Source of the DNA: Bin87 sp965204905
GTDB lineage: Bacteria > Chloroflexota > Dehalococcoidia > Lucifugimonadales > UBA3495
Direction of reading: 5' to 3'
DNA: 64,000 nucleotides
Assembly: GCA_965204905.1 (NCBI GenBank)
Contig: OZ242042.1
Span: 1,922,001 to 1,986,000, forward strand
Shown: positions 36,029 to 45,111 of the stretch, one piece after another
Position numbering within the stretch: the stretch's first letter is position 1
Layout of the letters: every line of letters begins with the position of its first letter
Program-made: the position numbers and the translations under genes
The notes under the pieces: generated by a model
The model's input: only the letters and a program-made list of their open reading frames with translations
Database searches by the model: none
What the model was told of the DNA's origin: nothing

Positions 36029-37210
36029 GTGAACACGACGGTTGAGCAGGAAATCAAGGCCATGATTCAGGAGCATGGCCGCATTACTTTCGCCCAATTC
36101 ATGCGCTCCTGCCTGTACTCTCCCAACGGCGGCTTCTATTCTGCCCGGGACAGCAGCATCGGCGCGCATTTCGGGACCTCCCCTACCATGCACCCGGTCT
36201 TCGGCGCCCTGATCGCTCGGCAACTGGAGCAGATGTGGCACATCCTTGGAGAACCCGGCGTCTTCCATTTGATCGAAGTAGGTTCCGGCGACGGCTCCCT
36301 GGCTTGGTCCATCATGGATGCCTGCCACCGAATGACGCCCCGGTTTGCTCAGGCCCTTCGCTACGTCGCTGTGGACTACCGTCCCATTCCTCTCCAATCG
36401 CCGGTTCACATCCTTGACTTGCCCAACGGATCCGGAGATTGGGTGCTTCCCGGCAAGCAGGACACGACCCCCAGGATACAACGGGTCAAAGGGGAAGGAC
36501 TTCGATCATTCCGAAACATTGCCGGCTGCATCCTGTCCAACGAACTTATCGACAACTTCCCTGTCCATCGGTTTTGCATCCAGGATGGAAGAGTCCAGGA
36601 AGTGTACGTCACGTTGGCTGGCGGGAAGCTCACGGAAATGCTCGACACGCCATCAACACCTCGGATCGAACAGAGGCTTGCCGCCTTGGGCTTGTCCTTG
36701 CCCGAAGGGTATCGGGGTGAGGTGGATCTGGCGATGGAAGACTGGATCGACCAGATTTCCACTTCCTTGGATCGTGGGTTCGTTCTCACCATCGATTACG
36801 GTCAGTCGGGCGCTGACCTCTACTCGCCGCAGAACGCCCAGGGAACCCTGGTCTGCCACCGTCGACACGCCGTGGGCGACGACCCGTACCGGAACATCGG
36901 AGAGCAGGACATCACCCGCCAAGTGGACTTCACGTCTCTTAGGATGCTCGGCGAATGCCACGGCCTGGCAACCGTGGGCTACACCACGCAGAGCCGGTTC
37001 CTTACTAACCTCGGCTTCTACTCGTTCCTCGAGGCCCAGCAACCTTGCGGACGTTCTGCCGCCCGAACCGAACTCAGCCGTATCGCCATGATGACCCTAG
37101 TGGACCCAGGCGAATACGGCGATTTCAAAGTGCTCGCCCAAGCCAGAGGCATCGTATTGAGCACCGACCTTCTGGGGTTTGAGGGCGATGGCTCCGTTCC
37201 GCCCGGCTGA
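36029..37210 (+). CDS. MidA-like class I SAM-dependent methyltransferase
   Basis: About 393 residues of the MidA/NDUFAF7 (DUF185) family. IQEHGRITFAQFMRSCLYSPNGGFYSARD is the family start, FHLIEVGSGDGSLAWSIMD the SAM loop, GCILSNELIDNFPVHRF and GFVLTIDYGQSGADLYS later motifs. The mitochondrial relative methylates an Arg of a complex I subunit; the bacterial substrate is not known. GTG at 36029 is chosen because the sequence before it does not look like protein; ATG at 35963 is the alternative. Confidence 0.85.
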   Translation: MNTTVEQEIKAMIQEHGRITFAQFMRSCLYSPNGGFYSARDSSIGAHFGTSPTMHPVFGALIARQLEQMWHILGEPGVFHLIEVGSGDGSLAWSIMDACHRMTPRFAQALRYVAVDYRPIPLQSPVHILDLPNGSGDWVLPGKQDTTPRIQRVKGEGLRSFRNIAGCILSNELIDNFPVHRFCIQDGRVQEVYVTLAGGKLTEMLDTPSTPRIEQRLAALGLSLPEGYRGEVDLAMEDWIDQISTSLDRGFVLTIDYGQSGADLYSPQNAQGTLVCHRRHAVGDDPYRNIGEQDITRQVDFTSLRMLGECHGLATVGYTTQSRFLTNLGFYSFLEAQQPCGRSAARTELSRIAMMTLVDPGEYGDFKVLAQARGIVLSTDLLGFEGDGSVPPG

Positions 37211-37212
37211 CT

Positions 37213-38508
37213 TCAGCTTGGGTACTTGCTCAACATGAGGAAGCCGTTGCTGTCAGGGGTGTTGCAGCCCGCCAGCGCCGTGTCGGCCCGCACCGTCACC
37301 TGACGCGCTCCCGCCGTCCCGCGCAGTTGCTCAAGGCTGTCAGAGAAAAGGCAGGCCCGGGTTCGGCCGGTTCCGTTATTTCCGCCGCTGGACAGGAAGG
37401 GGTGCGGACCCTCGACCCGGATGTCGTCGGCGTAAAAGTCGTGGGCTTCTCCCCACTTGACGCCATGCCACTGGAATCCCTCCAGGAATTGCTGGGTGAA
37501 GGTGAGGTAGCCGTCGTAGGGATTGAATATGTCAACGTCATCAGGGCCCAGCCCGGAACCTTCCCACATTCTCCGCGCAAGGCTGGCAACCGCCTCCTGG
37601 TGTTCTTCCAGCGTTGACATGGTACTTCTGCCACGGCCGCCGGTCTGCGCATGGTTGAGGACGTACACCGGCTTTTGCCTCAGGTCTTTGGCGCGTTCTG
37701 CGGTGGTGAAGATGAAGGCCGCGCAGGTATTGACCGGCCGGTCGCAGTCGTAGATCACCAGCGGCTCTTCGATCACTCGGCCGTTCAGGTAGTCCTCACG
37801 GGTAAGCTGATACGGCTCGTGCAGGGCGTAGTAGCTCCAGGGAGTCAGCAGGCCGTTTCTGCGCAGGTTAAGGCAGAGGTCGGCCAGCCCGTCGTGGGAC
37901 TTGCCGTATTTCTGGCAGTACTGCTGGAAGATCACCAGATTGTTGAACATTGCGCCGTTCTGGTAGCCCCATGGGAGGGTAAAAGCGCTGGCCCCGGGCG
38001 CTTCCGGGCTGTTGTTCTGCGGATTGTTATGCCCGTACCGTCCCGAAAGGTTGACCATCGGGTACCAGACCAGGGCGGTCTCGCACATACCGTCGCCCAC
38101 CATCTGGGCGGCCAGGCCCATCATCGGGCCGATGTAGGGCGCATCCGACTTCCGATACTTTACATTCTTGAGACCCAGCTCCCGCTCTATCCACTCTGCG
38201 GACGCATAAGTAAGCCCGTCTTCGGTATCGTAGGGGGGGTCGAAGTAGGGGCGTGGCGCCCAGGTCTGCTCGGCGCGTGTCTCCGCGCTGGTGATAAGCC
38301 CGTCAATGTCGTCCAATGACAGCCCTGCATCGGAGATAGCCTTCAGGCAGGCCTCCTTGGTCAGGCCGCCACAACTGCGGTCCATCGTGACGCCATCCCA
38401 ACGCCGGTCAATGTGGGACTGCCCCCATCCCACGACGGCCACCTTGCCCCGGTGCTCCCACAGTCCCATACCTTCTCGATCTCGCATCCAGCTTCTGTCG
38501 CTAACCAT
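37213..38508 (-). CDS. thiolase family protein (SCP2-thiolase/lipid-transfer-like)
   Basis: A 431-residue thiolase-fold protein: GKVAVVGWGQSHIDRRWDGVTMDRSCGGLTKEACLKAISDAGLSLDDIDGLI at the start, and NPYDGYLTFTQQFLEGFQ and GGNNGTGRTRACLFSDSLEQLRG near the end. The active-site Cys and the GHPxGATG His motif of true thiolases are not clear, so it may be a degenerate member. It works with the OB-fold/zinc-ribbon protein just upstream (55-base gap), the common pair for this subgroup, perhaps in steroid or fatty-acid side-chain breakdown. Confidence 0.85.
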   Translation of the reverse strand: MVSDRSWMRDREGMGLWEHRGKVAVVGWGQSHIDRRWDGVTMDRSCGGLTKEACLKAISDAGLSLDDIDGLITSAETRAEQTWAPRPYFDPPYDTEDGLTYASAEWIERELGLKNVKYRKSDAPYIGPMMGLAAQMVGDGMCETALVWYPMVNLSGRYGHNNPQNNSPEAPGASAFTLPWGYQNGAMFNNLVIFQQYCQKYGKSHDGLADLCLNLRRNGLLTPWSYYALHEPYQLTREDYLNGRVIEEPLVIYDCDRPVNTCAAFIFTTAERAKDLRQKPVYVLNHAQTGGRGRSTMSTLEEHQEAVASLARRMWEGSGLGPDDVDIFNPYDGYLTFTQQFLEGFQWHGVKWGEAHDFYADDIRVEGPHPFLSSGGNNGTGRTRACLFSDSLEQLRGTAGARQVTVRADTALAGCNTPDSNGFLMLSKYPS

Positions 38509-38563
38509 CTCAGCCCCCTTGTTACTTCCGCGTTATTGCCCGTGTTCGCATACTCTCATTCGT

Positions 38564-38992
38564 TCAGGCAATTACCTGCCATTCGTGGACCAACTGGCCG
38601 GTGCTGGTTTCCTCAAATATAAGCTCCACTGGAGCGCCCACCGGAACCTCTCCGGGAGGCGTGCCCGGCAGGTTAGAGAGGAAGTTGATGCCCGGGTCTT
38701 CATCCAGCGTTATCACTGCGAAGTTGATGGGCTGCGCTGACCGGAACCCCCGGATGCGGGAGTCGCGGATCACCATGTACACGTCGATGTGGCCTTTGCC
38801 TTCCACCCCTTTCCACTCAAAATTGTCGGCTGTGCCGCATTGGTCGCATCGTTGGGCGGGAGGATAGTGCAGCCTCTCGCAGGCGGTGCAGTTCTGCAAA
38901 ACCAGTCGCCGCTCGTTGCAGGCGTCCCAAAAGGGCCTGGTCAGATCATTTGGGACCGGGGCCGGTCTCTCCAGCCCTGGAATCGTTGACAT
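38564..38992 (-). CDS. Zn-ribbon OB-fold (DUF35) partner of the thiolase-like protein
   Basis: A 142-residue protein: N-terminal helix for partner binding (DLTRPFWDACNERRLVLQNC), a zinc ribbon with two C-x2-C pairs (NCTACERLHYPPAQRCDQCG) and an OB fold (EGKGHIDVYMVIRDSRIRGFRSAQPINFAVITLDED). These proteins form complexes with SCP2-thiolase-like enzymes. Start at ATG 38992 with GGGAGGAGAG upstream; a longer frame to 39091 has no such site. Confidence 0.88.
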   Translation of the reverse strand: MSTIPGLERPAPVPNDLTRPFWDACNERRLVLQNCTACERLHYPPAQRCDQCGTADNFEWKGVEGKGHIDVYMVIRDSRIRGFRSAQPINFAVITLDEDPGINFLSNLPGTPPGEVPVGAPVELIFEETSTGQLVHEWQVIA

Positions 38993-39111
38993 GGTTCTCT
39001 CCTCCCACGGTTCTCGCGCGCCTTGTACTGCCCGTACCGAAACAATCCGGCGCGCATAAGCGATTATAGGTAAGGCGCATTTGTCGGTCAAAGATGTTTG
39101 CCGCGATTCGG

Positions 39112-39462
39112 TTAAGTTTCACCGTTGATCCACGGCTCGGTACTTCCATCGTCCATCCAGATGAAATGGAACCCCGCTTCCAAGGCAAATTGGCGATCCA
39201 GGTCCGTGTCTCCGATGTGGTAATACTCATCGGCCGGAAAGCGCGACTTGACGTCCGGAAGGTCCTGCTTGTGCGAAATAAAGCTCACTTCGATTCGGTG
39301 CCTGTCCCAAATCGACTGTTGCACGGGAAGCGGACGGTCGGACGAACTGCCGACAATGCACCCGTGAGCTTGGGCCTTCCTGACCATGGCCATGGTGACG
39401 GGCCCCGGCGGGTCTCCCGCTTCCAGCGTTCCGTCGATGTCAAAACTCACCAGTATCGCCAA
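39112..39462 (-). CDS. HAD-like phosphatase, short
   Basis: A 116-residue HAD-fold protein. Motif I FDIDGTLE (D8, D10), a motif II-like SSSDRP and motif IV IGDTDLDRQFA are visible; no cap domain. It could dephosphorylate a small metabolite. It lies between the CoA-transferase fusion (25-base gap) and the OB-fold gene. Confidence 0.75.
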   Translation of the reverse strand: MAILVSFDIDGTLEAGDPPGPVTMAMVRKAQAHGCIVGSSSDRPLPVQQSIWDRHRIEVSFISHKQDLPDVKSRFPADEYYHIGDTDLDRQFALEAGFHFIWMDDGSTEPWINGET

Positions 39463-39487
39463 TTGAAACCTTCCATCAGCATGTCCG

Positions 39488-41959
39488 CTATGGCTCGCCG
39501 CCTACCGAGGGGTCGGCCCACTGTACGATCCCTCGCCCTCCCAAATCCTCGATCTCCCCGTCGCCGTATCCGAGTTCCCGCAGCAGGGGCTTGGTGTGCT
39601 GGCCGACCTGGATGGAGGTTCGGTAGATTCCCGGCGTAAGAGAAAATTCGACCAGGCCGCCGTAACGACGGTACTTGCCGACGTGCGGATGCTCCACTTC
39701 GACGCTCAGAGCGTTTGCCCGGGCGTGGGGATGATCGGCGTAGAAATCTCCCTCCAGCGCCTCGTCGGCCTGAACGCATCCGACGTCGGCTTGGGTCAGC
39801 AATTCCTCCCATTCGGCTGCGGTGCGCCCGGAGAAGATCGCCGAGATCTCAGCGATCAGGGCGTCGTCATTGGCCTGTCGCGCCTCCGGGCTGGAGAAGC
39901 GGCAGTCGTCCAGAAGATCGGCTCTTCCTGCGGCGCGACAGAATGCCTCCCATTCGTCCTGAAACAGGCAACCCAGGAACACCCAACCCTGGGCTGCGCG
40001 GTAGAGACGGTACAGGGCATGGAGGCCGTGAATTTCTTCGTCAGGCGAAACAATAGGGGGCCGGTTCGCGTGGTCGTAGTATTCGTCGGCGTTGGTCCAG
40101 GCATTGGCATTGAGCATCGTAACGTGTACGGGCTGGCCGTTGCCGGTGAGATCGCGCGCGCGAAGGCCCAGCAGGACGGCAGTGGCCACCGCCGGGGAGG
40201 TGTTTTGGTCCGGCCCCCAGTTGGATTTCATCACCCATCGGGTCGCCTCGACGGTTGCCTCCATATCCATAACTTGATCCGGTGGCGGGGGCATCCCCCG
40301 GCCCATCTGGCGCATGGCGCCACCCATGATGGCTCCGGGAATAGGGTGGGCGCCCGGACGACGCGCGTGCTCTCCGTGTTCGCCGTAGGTGCCCATCCAG
40401 ACGTGGATCAGGCGGGGATTGATCTTCCGGCAGGTTTCCCAATCGACCTGGAGCCGTTCGGGTACGCCCAGGCGGAAGTTGTGCGAGAGAACGTCGGCCT
40501 GTGCGATTAGTTTGTGGATGATCTCCTTGCCCTCGGGGGTCTGTAGGTCGATCTGGATGCCTTCCTTGCCGGCGTAGGTGCGCGCGTCGGCGATTGCCAC
40601 TGCGGTGGAACGCCGCCCTTCATCCAATCGCCGGTCGGTAGCGTCAACTTTGATGACCCGTGCCCCAAGGTCAGCCAGCAACGCGGCGCCGTAGGGTCCC
40701 GCCTGGATTGTCGCCAGATCCAGCACGGTGATGCCCGAAAGGGGATGGGCCGGCCCATCGCCGCCATTCGCTCCGGTTGTTCCGTTATTAGCGGCCGCAG
40801 GCTGTTGCCGCAGACGCCCCAGCACTTCAGCGTCGTGCTGTCCTACATCCGGAGCCGGACCGCTGGGCTCTCCCGGCGTGTCCTTCAGGTCCACCAGCGG
40901 AGCCAGCGTCCGCATCGGGCCGACGCGAGGATCATCGATAGTTACCACCGTGCCGTTGGCAACCACCGCCGGGTGATCCATCGCCTGGACGCTGGTACGA
41001 TAGGGTTCGGCGGCAATGTTCCCGTCCTGGAGATAAATCTCCATCCATTCGTCAGCTGTCTGTTCCTGCTGTTTCTTCAGTATCTCCCGCCGCAGGAGTT
41101 CCCGGTTCTCCTCGTTGACTGCGGGAACTCTGGCGAACCGCTCGTCCTCAAGCAGATGTCCCAGGCCAATGGCCTTGAGATGGCCCTGAATGTGTGGGAC
41201 TCGCTGGTTGGCATGCTGAAGCCATTTCCCGTCCCTGGTACGCACGGGGACGTAGCCGATGGAGGACAGGCCGCGTCCTCCCGGCCTCCTCGGAAACCGC
41301 TCGGGGTCCCGGCGCCGCAGCTGCATGTTCACCAGCCCGCCGTCGCCGACGTTATTGTCGTGGGGTGAAGCCAGGGTCTGAACGATGCTGGTCTGGACCC
41401 ATTGCCCGCGTCCGCACAAATCCCGCACGCGAAGTGCGCTCAGTATGCCGCGCACCGCGGCCTGGCTGGCGTGCCAGCTCCCAGTGTGTACTGCCGAATA
41501 AACCGGCCCGTCCCGGTTGGGTTGCCCTTCCAGGTTGAGCATCCGGCCCGCTTTGGCCGCGACGATGCCCTCGTATCCCTTCACCCGGCGAAGGGGACCG
41601 TCCTGCCCGAAGCCCGTTATAGAACAGTACACCAGCGACGGGTAGAGCTGTGAGAGGGCGTTGTACGACAGGCCCCAGCCCTCCATATCTCCGGGGCGGA
41701 AGGATTCCACCAGAACGTCAACTTGGCCGACGAGCTGGATGGCTTGCTCGCGCCCGGTCGCGCTTTCGAGGTCCAGGACAATGCCTTTCTTCCCCCGGTT
41801 CCATGAAATCCAGGCGGGTTGAAAACGGAAAGGATCCCCTCCGGGAGGTTCAGCCTTGATCACCTCGGCGCCATAGTCGGCCAGTACCAGGGTGCAGAGG
41901 GCCCCCGGCATTCCCAATGAGAGATCCAGGACGGTTAGTCCCGTACATGGTCCTGGCAC
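39488..41959 (-). CDS. tandem CaiB/BaiF (family III) CoA-transferase fusion
   Basis: An 823-residue protein with two complete CoA-transferase III domains. Domain 1 (about 1-395) starts GLTVLDLSLGMPGALCTLVLADYGAEVIKAEPPGGD; domain 2 (about 415-823) starts GITVLDLATIQAGPYGAALLADLGARVIKVDATD. The linker is short and Gly/Asn-rich. Family members move CoA between carboxylates as dimers with interlocked chains; here the dimer partners may be fused. In domain 1 the catalytic Asp is hard to place, so one half may be structural. Substrate unknown. Confidence 0.88.
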   Translation of the reverse strand: MPGPCTGLTVLDLSLGMPGALCTLVLADYGAEVIKAEPPGGDPFRFQPAWISWNRGKKGIVLDLESATGREQAIQLVGQVDVLVESFRPGDMEGWGLSYNALSQLYPSLVYCSITGFGQDGPLRRVKGYEGIVAAKAGRMLNLEGQPNRDGPVYSAVHTGSWHASQAAVRGILSALRVRDLCGRGQWVQTSIVQTLASPHDNNVGDGGLVNMQLRRRDPERFPRRPGGRGLSSIGYVPVRTRDGKWLQHANQRVPHIQGHLKAIGLGHLLEDERFARVPAVNEENRELLRREILKKQQEQTADEWMEIYLQDGNIAAEPYRTSVQAMDHPAVVANGTVVTIDDPRVGPMRTLAPLVDLKDTPGEPSGPAPDVGQHDAEVLGRLRQQPAAANNGTTGANGGDGPAHPLSGITVLDLATIQAGPYGAALLADLGARVIKVDATDRRLDEGRRSTAVAIADARTYAGKEGIQIDLQTPEGKEIIHKLIAQADVLSHNFRLGVPERLQVDWETCRKINPRLIHVWMGTYGEHGEHARRPGAHPIPGAIMGGAMRQMGRGMPPPPDQVMDMEATVEATRWVMKSNWGPDQNTSPAVATAVLLGLRARDLTGNGQPVHVTMLNANAWTNADEYYDHANRPPIVSPDEEIHGLHALYRLYRAAQGWVFLGCLFQDEWEAFCRAAGRADLLDDCRFSSPEARQANDDALIAEISAIFSGRTAAEWEELLTQADVGCVQADEALEGDFYADHPHARANALSVEVEHPHVGKYRRYGGLVEFSLTPGIYRTSIQVGQHTKPLLRELGYGDGEIEDLGGRGIVQWADPSVGGEP

Positions 41960-42280
41960 GGTTCACCTCCTCTGCGGTAGTTGGGCTTCCACCTGGCGAG
42001 CGTTCGGGCCGTTCACTCAACACGCACTGTTTTCACGCCGGTTTGAGGCACGCATTTTATCCGCAGTCCCCGGGTTCCCAGCCCAAGTTGGCTGTCGAGA
42101 TTGAGTATGCAGCCGGCCCTGGATACCCGTCAACCTGATCCCACTGGAATCTCCCCAGCTTTACCGTCATATGGACACCGAGAGACGGCTCCGTCTTTGG
42201 GCTCCATCTCTCTATGTCGCCGGCGCCGGAGCGTCCTGTGCCATATAATGGCGTCGGCAGATGCAAGCGAGGTGAACGCT
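41960..42280. other. 321-base divergent intergenic region
   Basis: It separates the CoA-transferase fusion (minus) from the RidA gene (plus). A perfect TATAAT is at 42244-42249, 32 bases before RidA, without a clear -35. No gene-like frame is supported. Confidence 0.45.
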
Positions 42281-42694
42281 ATGGCAGAATTGCAGCGGAC
42301 AGCGATAACCAGTGACTTGGCCCCCCAACCTCTCGGCGCCTATTCGGTGGGAATGTCGGTCAACGCTGGAAAGTTGATATATGTAGCGGGACAGGTTGGC
42401 GTGGACCTTTCGGACGCCCTCGTAGGGCCCGGCGATGCTGCGGCCCAGACGCGCCAGGTTCTTAAAAACATTGGCGGCGTTCTGGAATCGGCCGGCGCCG
42501 GGTTCAACCACGTGGTGGAGTTCACGACCTATGTCGTGGGGCGCGACTCGGTGCAAGGCTTCATCGATGGAAGAAACCAGGTCTTCCCGGACATTTTCCC
42601 CAACGGCGACTACCCGCCCAACACCCTGCTTGTGGTCAGCGGCCTGGTGCGCGAGGAGTTCCTCGTCGAAATCAAGGCAGTCGCCGTTCTATAG
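42281..42694 (+). CDS. RidA family protein
   Basis: A 137-residue YjgF/YER057c/UK114-type protein: PQPLGAYSVGMSVNAGKLIYVAGQVG at the start, QVLKNIGGVLESAGAGFNHVVEFTTYV, and the end PPNTLLVVSGLVREEFLVEIKAVAVL. RidA proteins hydrolyse reactive enamine/imine intermediates; the distal Arg of true RidA is replaced in part (VSGLVRE), so activity may differ. ATG at 42281 follows GCGAGGTG. TATAAT at 42244 is a likely -10. Confidence 0.9.
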   Translation: MAELQRTAITSDLAPQPLGAYSVGMSVNAGKLIYVAGQVGVDLSDALVGPGDAAAQTRQVLKNIGGVLESAGAGFNHVVEFTTYVVGRDSVQGFIDGRNQVFPDIFPNGDYPPNTLLVVSGLVREEFLVEIKAVAVL

Positions 42695-42698
42695 TCGC

Positions 42699-43799
42699 TT
42701 AGAAATCGGGCTGTGGCGGCGCTCCCCAGCCTTGCGGGATGTTCACAAGGTTTGGCTCTAGGTCCTGCACCGAGGTCTGGCCGCAATAGGCCATGGCCCG
42801 GTCAACCTCTTCCCGGAGCAGTTCCAGGACTCCGTGGACGCCGTCGGCCCCATCGACAGCCAGCCCCCAGAAGAGGGGACGCCCTATGCCGACGGCCTTG
42901 GCTCCCAGGGCCAGCGCCTTCACGACGTCGCTGCCGCGACGCACGCCGGAGTCAACGTACACTTCGCAATTACCCTTGACCGCATCGACGACCTCGGGCA
43001 GCATCTCGATTGCGCCCATGGTCATGTCCAGTTGGCGCCCGCCGTGGGTCGATACCAAGATGCCGTCCACGCCGCTCTCGGCGGCGATGTGAGCGTCCTC
43101 AGCAGTGCGGATGCCCTTGAGCACCAGGGGCAGGCCGGTGAGGTTGCGGAGCCAATCAAGCTCGTGCCAAGTGAGGGGAACGGTGCGGTTGACGTTCCAG
43201 CCGACGGACTCGTCGGTTCCGCGCAGCACGTTCTCCGGTTCGTTGACACCCCGGAAGTTGCCCTGCTCGAAGTTCCGGTTGTATCGGTTGCGCAGGTCGC
43301 GCTCCTTGGGGCTGGGAGTGGGGGTGTCCACCGTTAGAGTGATAGCCTTGAACCCGGCCTCTTCGGCGCGGCGGACCAGCATTTCGGTAAGGTGGTAACC
43401 GCGGTGGTAGAGCTGGAAGAAGAGGGGGCTGGTGGCTTCCTCGGCGACTTCTTCCATACTGCAGTTGGAACCCGTGCTGAGCATCATCAGGGTGTTGGAC
43501 ATACTTGCGCCGCGAGCAGTGGCCACCTCTCCCTCGGGATGGGCTCGGTGATGGGAACCGGCGGGGCAGACGAACACGGGCATGCTGATTTCATTGCCCA
43601 GCATGGTGGTAGAAAGGTCTCGCTCCCCGATGTCGCGGAGGAACCTGGGGCGCAGGGTCAGTTCCTCGAACGCGGTGCGGTTGCGCCGGGTCGTGAACAT
43701 GTCCATGGCCCCGGCGTCGATGGTATCCCAATCGTCGTGGGGCAGCGCCAGCCTGGCGCGTTCTTCGTAGTCGTAGAGATTGATGGGGTCGAGTCGCAT
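42699..43799 (-). CDS. FMN-dependent alpha-hydroxy-acid oxidase family protein
   Basis: A 366-residue TIM-barrel enzyme like lactate or glycolate oxidase. NLYDYEERARLALPHDDWDTIDAGA, SMPVFVCPAGSHHRAHPEGEVATARGA, LPLVLKGI (K228) and the active-site H252 and R255 in STHGGRQLD are present. It oxidises a 2-hydroxy acid with FMN; GSHHR in place of the usual P-x-G-x-x-x-L-x-H arrangement is somewhat unusual. It converges on the RidA gene with a 4-base gap. Confidence 0.88.
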   Translation of the reverse strand: MRLDPINLYDYEERARLALPHDDWDTIDAGAMDMFTTRRNRTAFEELTLRPRFLRDIGERDLSTTMLGNEISMPVFVCPAGSHHRAHPEGEVATARGASMSNTLMMLSTGSNCSMEEVAEEATSPLFFQLYHRGYHLTEMLVRRAEEAGFKAITLTVDTPTPSPKERDLRNRYNRNFEQGNFRGVNEPENVLRGTDESVGWNVNRTVPLTWHELDWLRNLTGLPLVLKGIRTAEDAHIAAESGVDGILVSTHGGRQLDMTMGAIEMLPEVVDAVKGNCEVYVDSGVRRGSDVVKALALGAKAVGIGRPLFWGLAVDGADGVHGVLELLREEVDRAMAYCGQTSVQDLEPNLVNIPQGWGAPPQPDF

Positions 43800-43935
43800 C
43801 TGAGCCTCCCTTTGGAGTCATATCCTACGCGCCGCACCCCGCCCGGCATGAGGGTAGGGGCAGCGTTCTCAATGGGTAGAGTGGTGGCGCCCATACTTTA
43901 CGGCCCGGAGCGGCTGCGGGCAAGTCCCAAGGGAA

Positions 43936-44946
43936 CTACAAGGCATGCAACGCGGGAATGACCTCCCGGCCCACCAGGTCGATGTGCTCCAGCACCTCGC
44001 TCTGGGACATCTCCGGGTAGAACAACCGCAGCGCCACGTCGGTGAACCCCATTTCGTGGTAGGCGGCGATCTGCTCCACGCACTGCTCGGGGCTGCCCAC
44101 CAGGAAGGTGTCGTCCATCAAAGTTTCCAGGTCGCCGGTCACCTTACGGGTCAACTCGGCGTCAGTACCGTGCAATCCGTGTTGGGCATAGACCTCGTAC
44201 TTCCTCGCCAGGTTGCTCCTTGCCCTATCCAGCGCCGCGCGGTTCGGGGCGCAGAAGAACTCGCGCACGATGACCATGTCCTCGGGAACGTCGTGCCCGT
44301 TCTCCTCAAGAGTCTGATGGTAAAGGGAAATCTGGCGGCGGATGGTGGCTTTGGACTGGGCGGGGCCGACGTAGAGGATGTCGCCAGTGCGGGCGACGCG
44401 GCGCACCGCCGGATCGCTCATCGCAGCCTGCCAGATCTTCGGATGGGGCTGCTGGTAGGGCCGGGCGGTGGGCCACGCCCCGGTCACCTGGTAGTAGCGG
44501 CCGTGGTGGGTCACCTCATCGTCGCTCCATAGCTGACGCATCAGGCTGAGGGCTTCGGTGCAGCGGGCGCCGCGCTCGGACATCTTCGTTCCGAAGGCTT
44601 CAAACTCCTCCGGGCGGTAGCCCAGCCCGATACCCAGGATGAAACGCCCCTCCGCGATGTGGTCCAGGGTCGCCGCCTGCTCGGCTACGTCCACCGGGTT
44701 CAGCAGTGGCAACAACAGGACCGAGGTAGCCAGCTTCATGTTTCCCGGCTCGGCGGCCAACCGCGCCAACACCGGCCAGGGCTGGAAGTGCTGGAAGGGG
44801 TCGATCAGGTAGTGGTGCCCCCAGCAGTAGATGTCGAACCCGGCGTCGCGGGAGGCCCGAAACTGCTCCAGGTGGTTCTGCCACTGCTGCTGATGGTCGA
44901 TGCTGTCCCGCTGCACCACGTGCCCGACCTGATAGCCAACGCGCAT
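43936..44946 (-). CDS. LLM class flavin-dependent oxidoreductase
   Basis: A 336-residue luciferase-like monooxygenase: RVGYQVGHVVQRDSIDHQQQWQNHLEQFRASRDAGFDIYCWGHHYL, ATSVLLLPLLNPVDVAEQAATLDHIAEGRFILGIGLGYRPEEFEAFG and YQQPHPKIWQAAMSDPAVRRVARTGD. Flavin-dependent oxidation of a small organic substrate is the family role. Separated by 137 bases from the FMN oxidase gene on the same strand. Confidence 0.88.
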   Translation of the reverse strand: MRVGYQVGHVVQRDSIDHQQQWQNHLEQFRASRDAGFDIYCWGHHYLIDPFQHFQPWPVLARLAAEPGNMKLATSVLLLPLLNPVDVAEQAATLDHIAEGRFILGIGLGYRPEEFEAFGTKMSERGARCTEALSLMRQLWSDDEVTHHGRYYQVTGAWPTARPYQQPHPKIWQAAMSDPAVRRVARTGDILYVGPAQSKATIRRQISLYHQTLEENGHDVPEDMVIVREFFCAPNRAALDRARSNLARKYEVYAQHGLHGTDAELTRKVTGDLETLMDDTFLVGSPEQCVEQIAAYHEMGFTDVALRLFYPEMSQSEVLEHIDLVGREVIPALHAL

Positions 44947-45006
44947 ATCATCACCTCGGCCCGCCCCAACGCGGGTGGCCTGTCCCTCTGGAAAGCGGCC
45001 TCCCGG

Positions 45007-45101
45007 TTGTCATTGCGAGCGAAGCGTGGCAATCTCGTTGCCGGAAGGACCGTCCCTCCATCAGCGAGATTGCCGCGTCGCGTCGCTCCTCGCAATGACA
45101 A
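45007..45101. repeat. REP/MITE-like palindromic element
   Basis: A 95-base element whose ends TTGTCATTGCGAG (45007-45019) and CTCGCAATGACAA (45089-45101) are perfect inverted copies, with a second inner pair GGCAATCTCG and CGAGATTGCC. The form is that of the intergenic TGTCATTGCGAG-type palindromes common in environmental bacteria. It sits between the LLM gene and the NHL gene and has no coding capacity. Confidence 0.75.
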
Positions 45102-45111
45102 TCGAAAAGCG

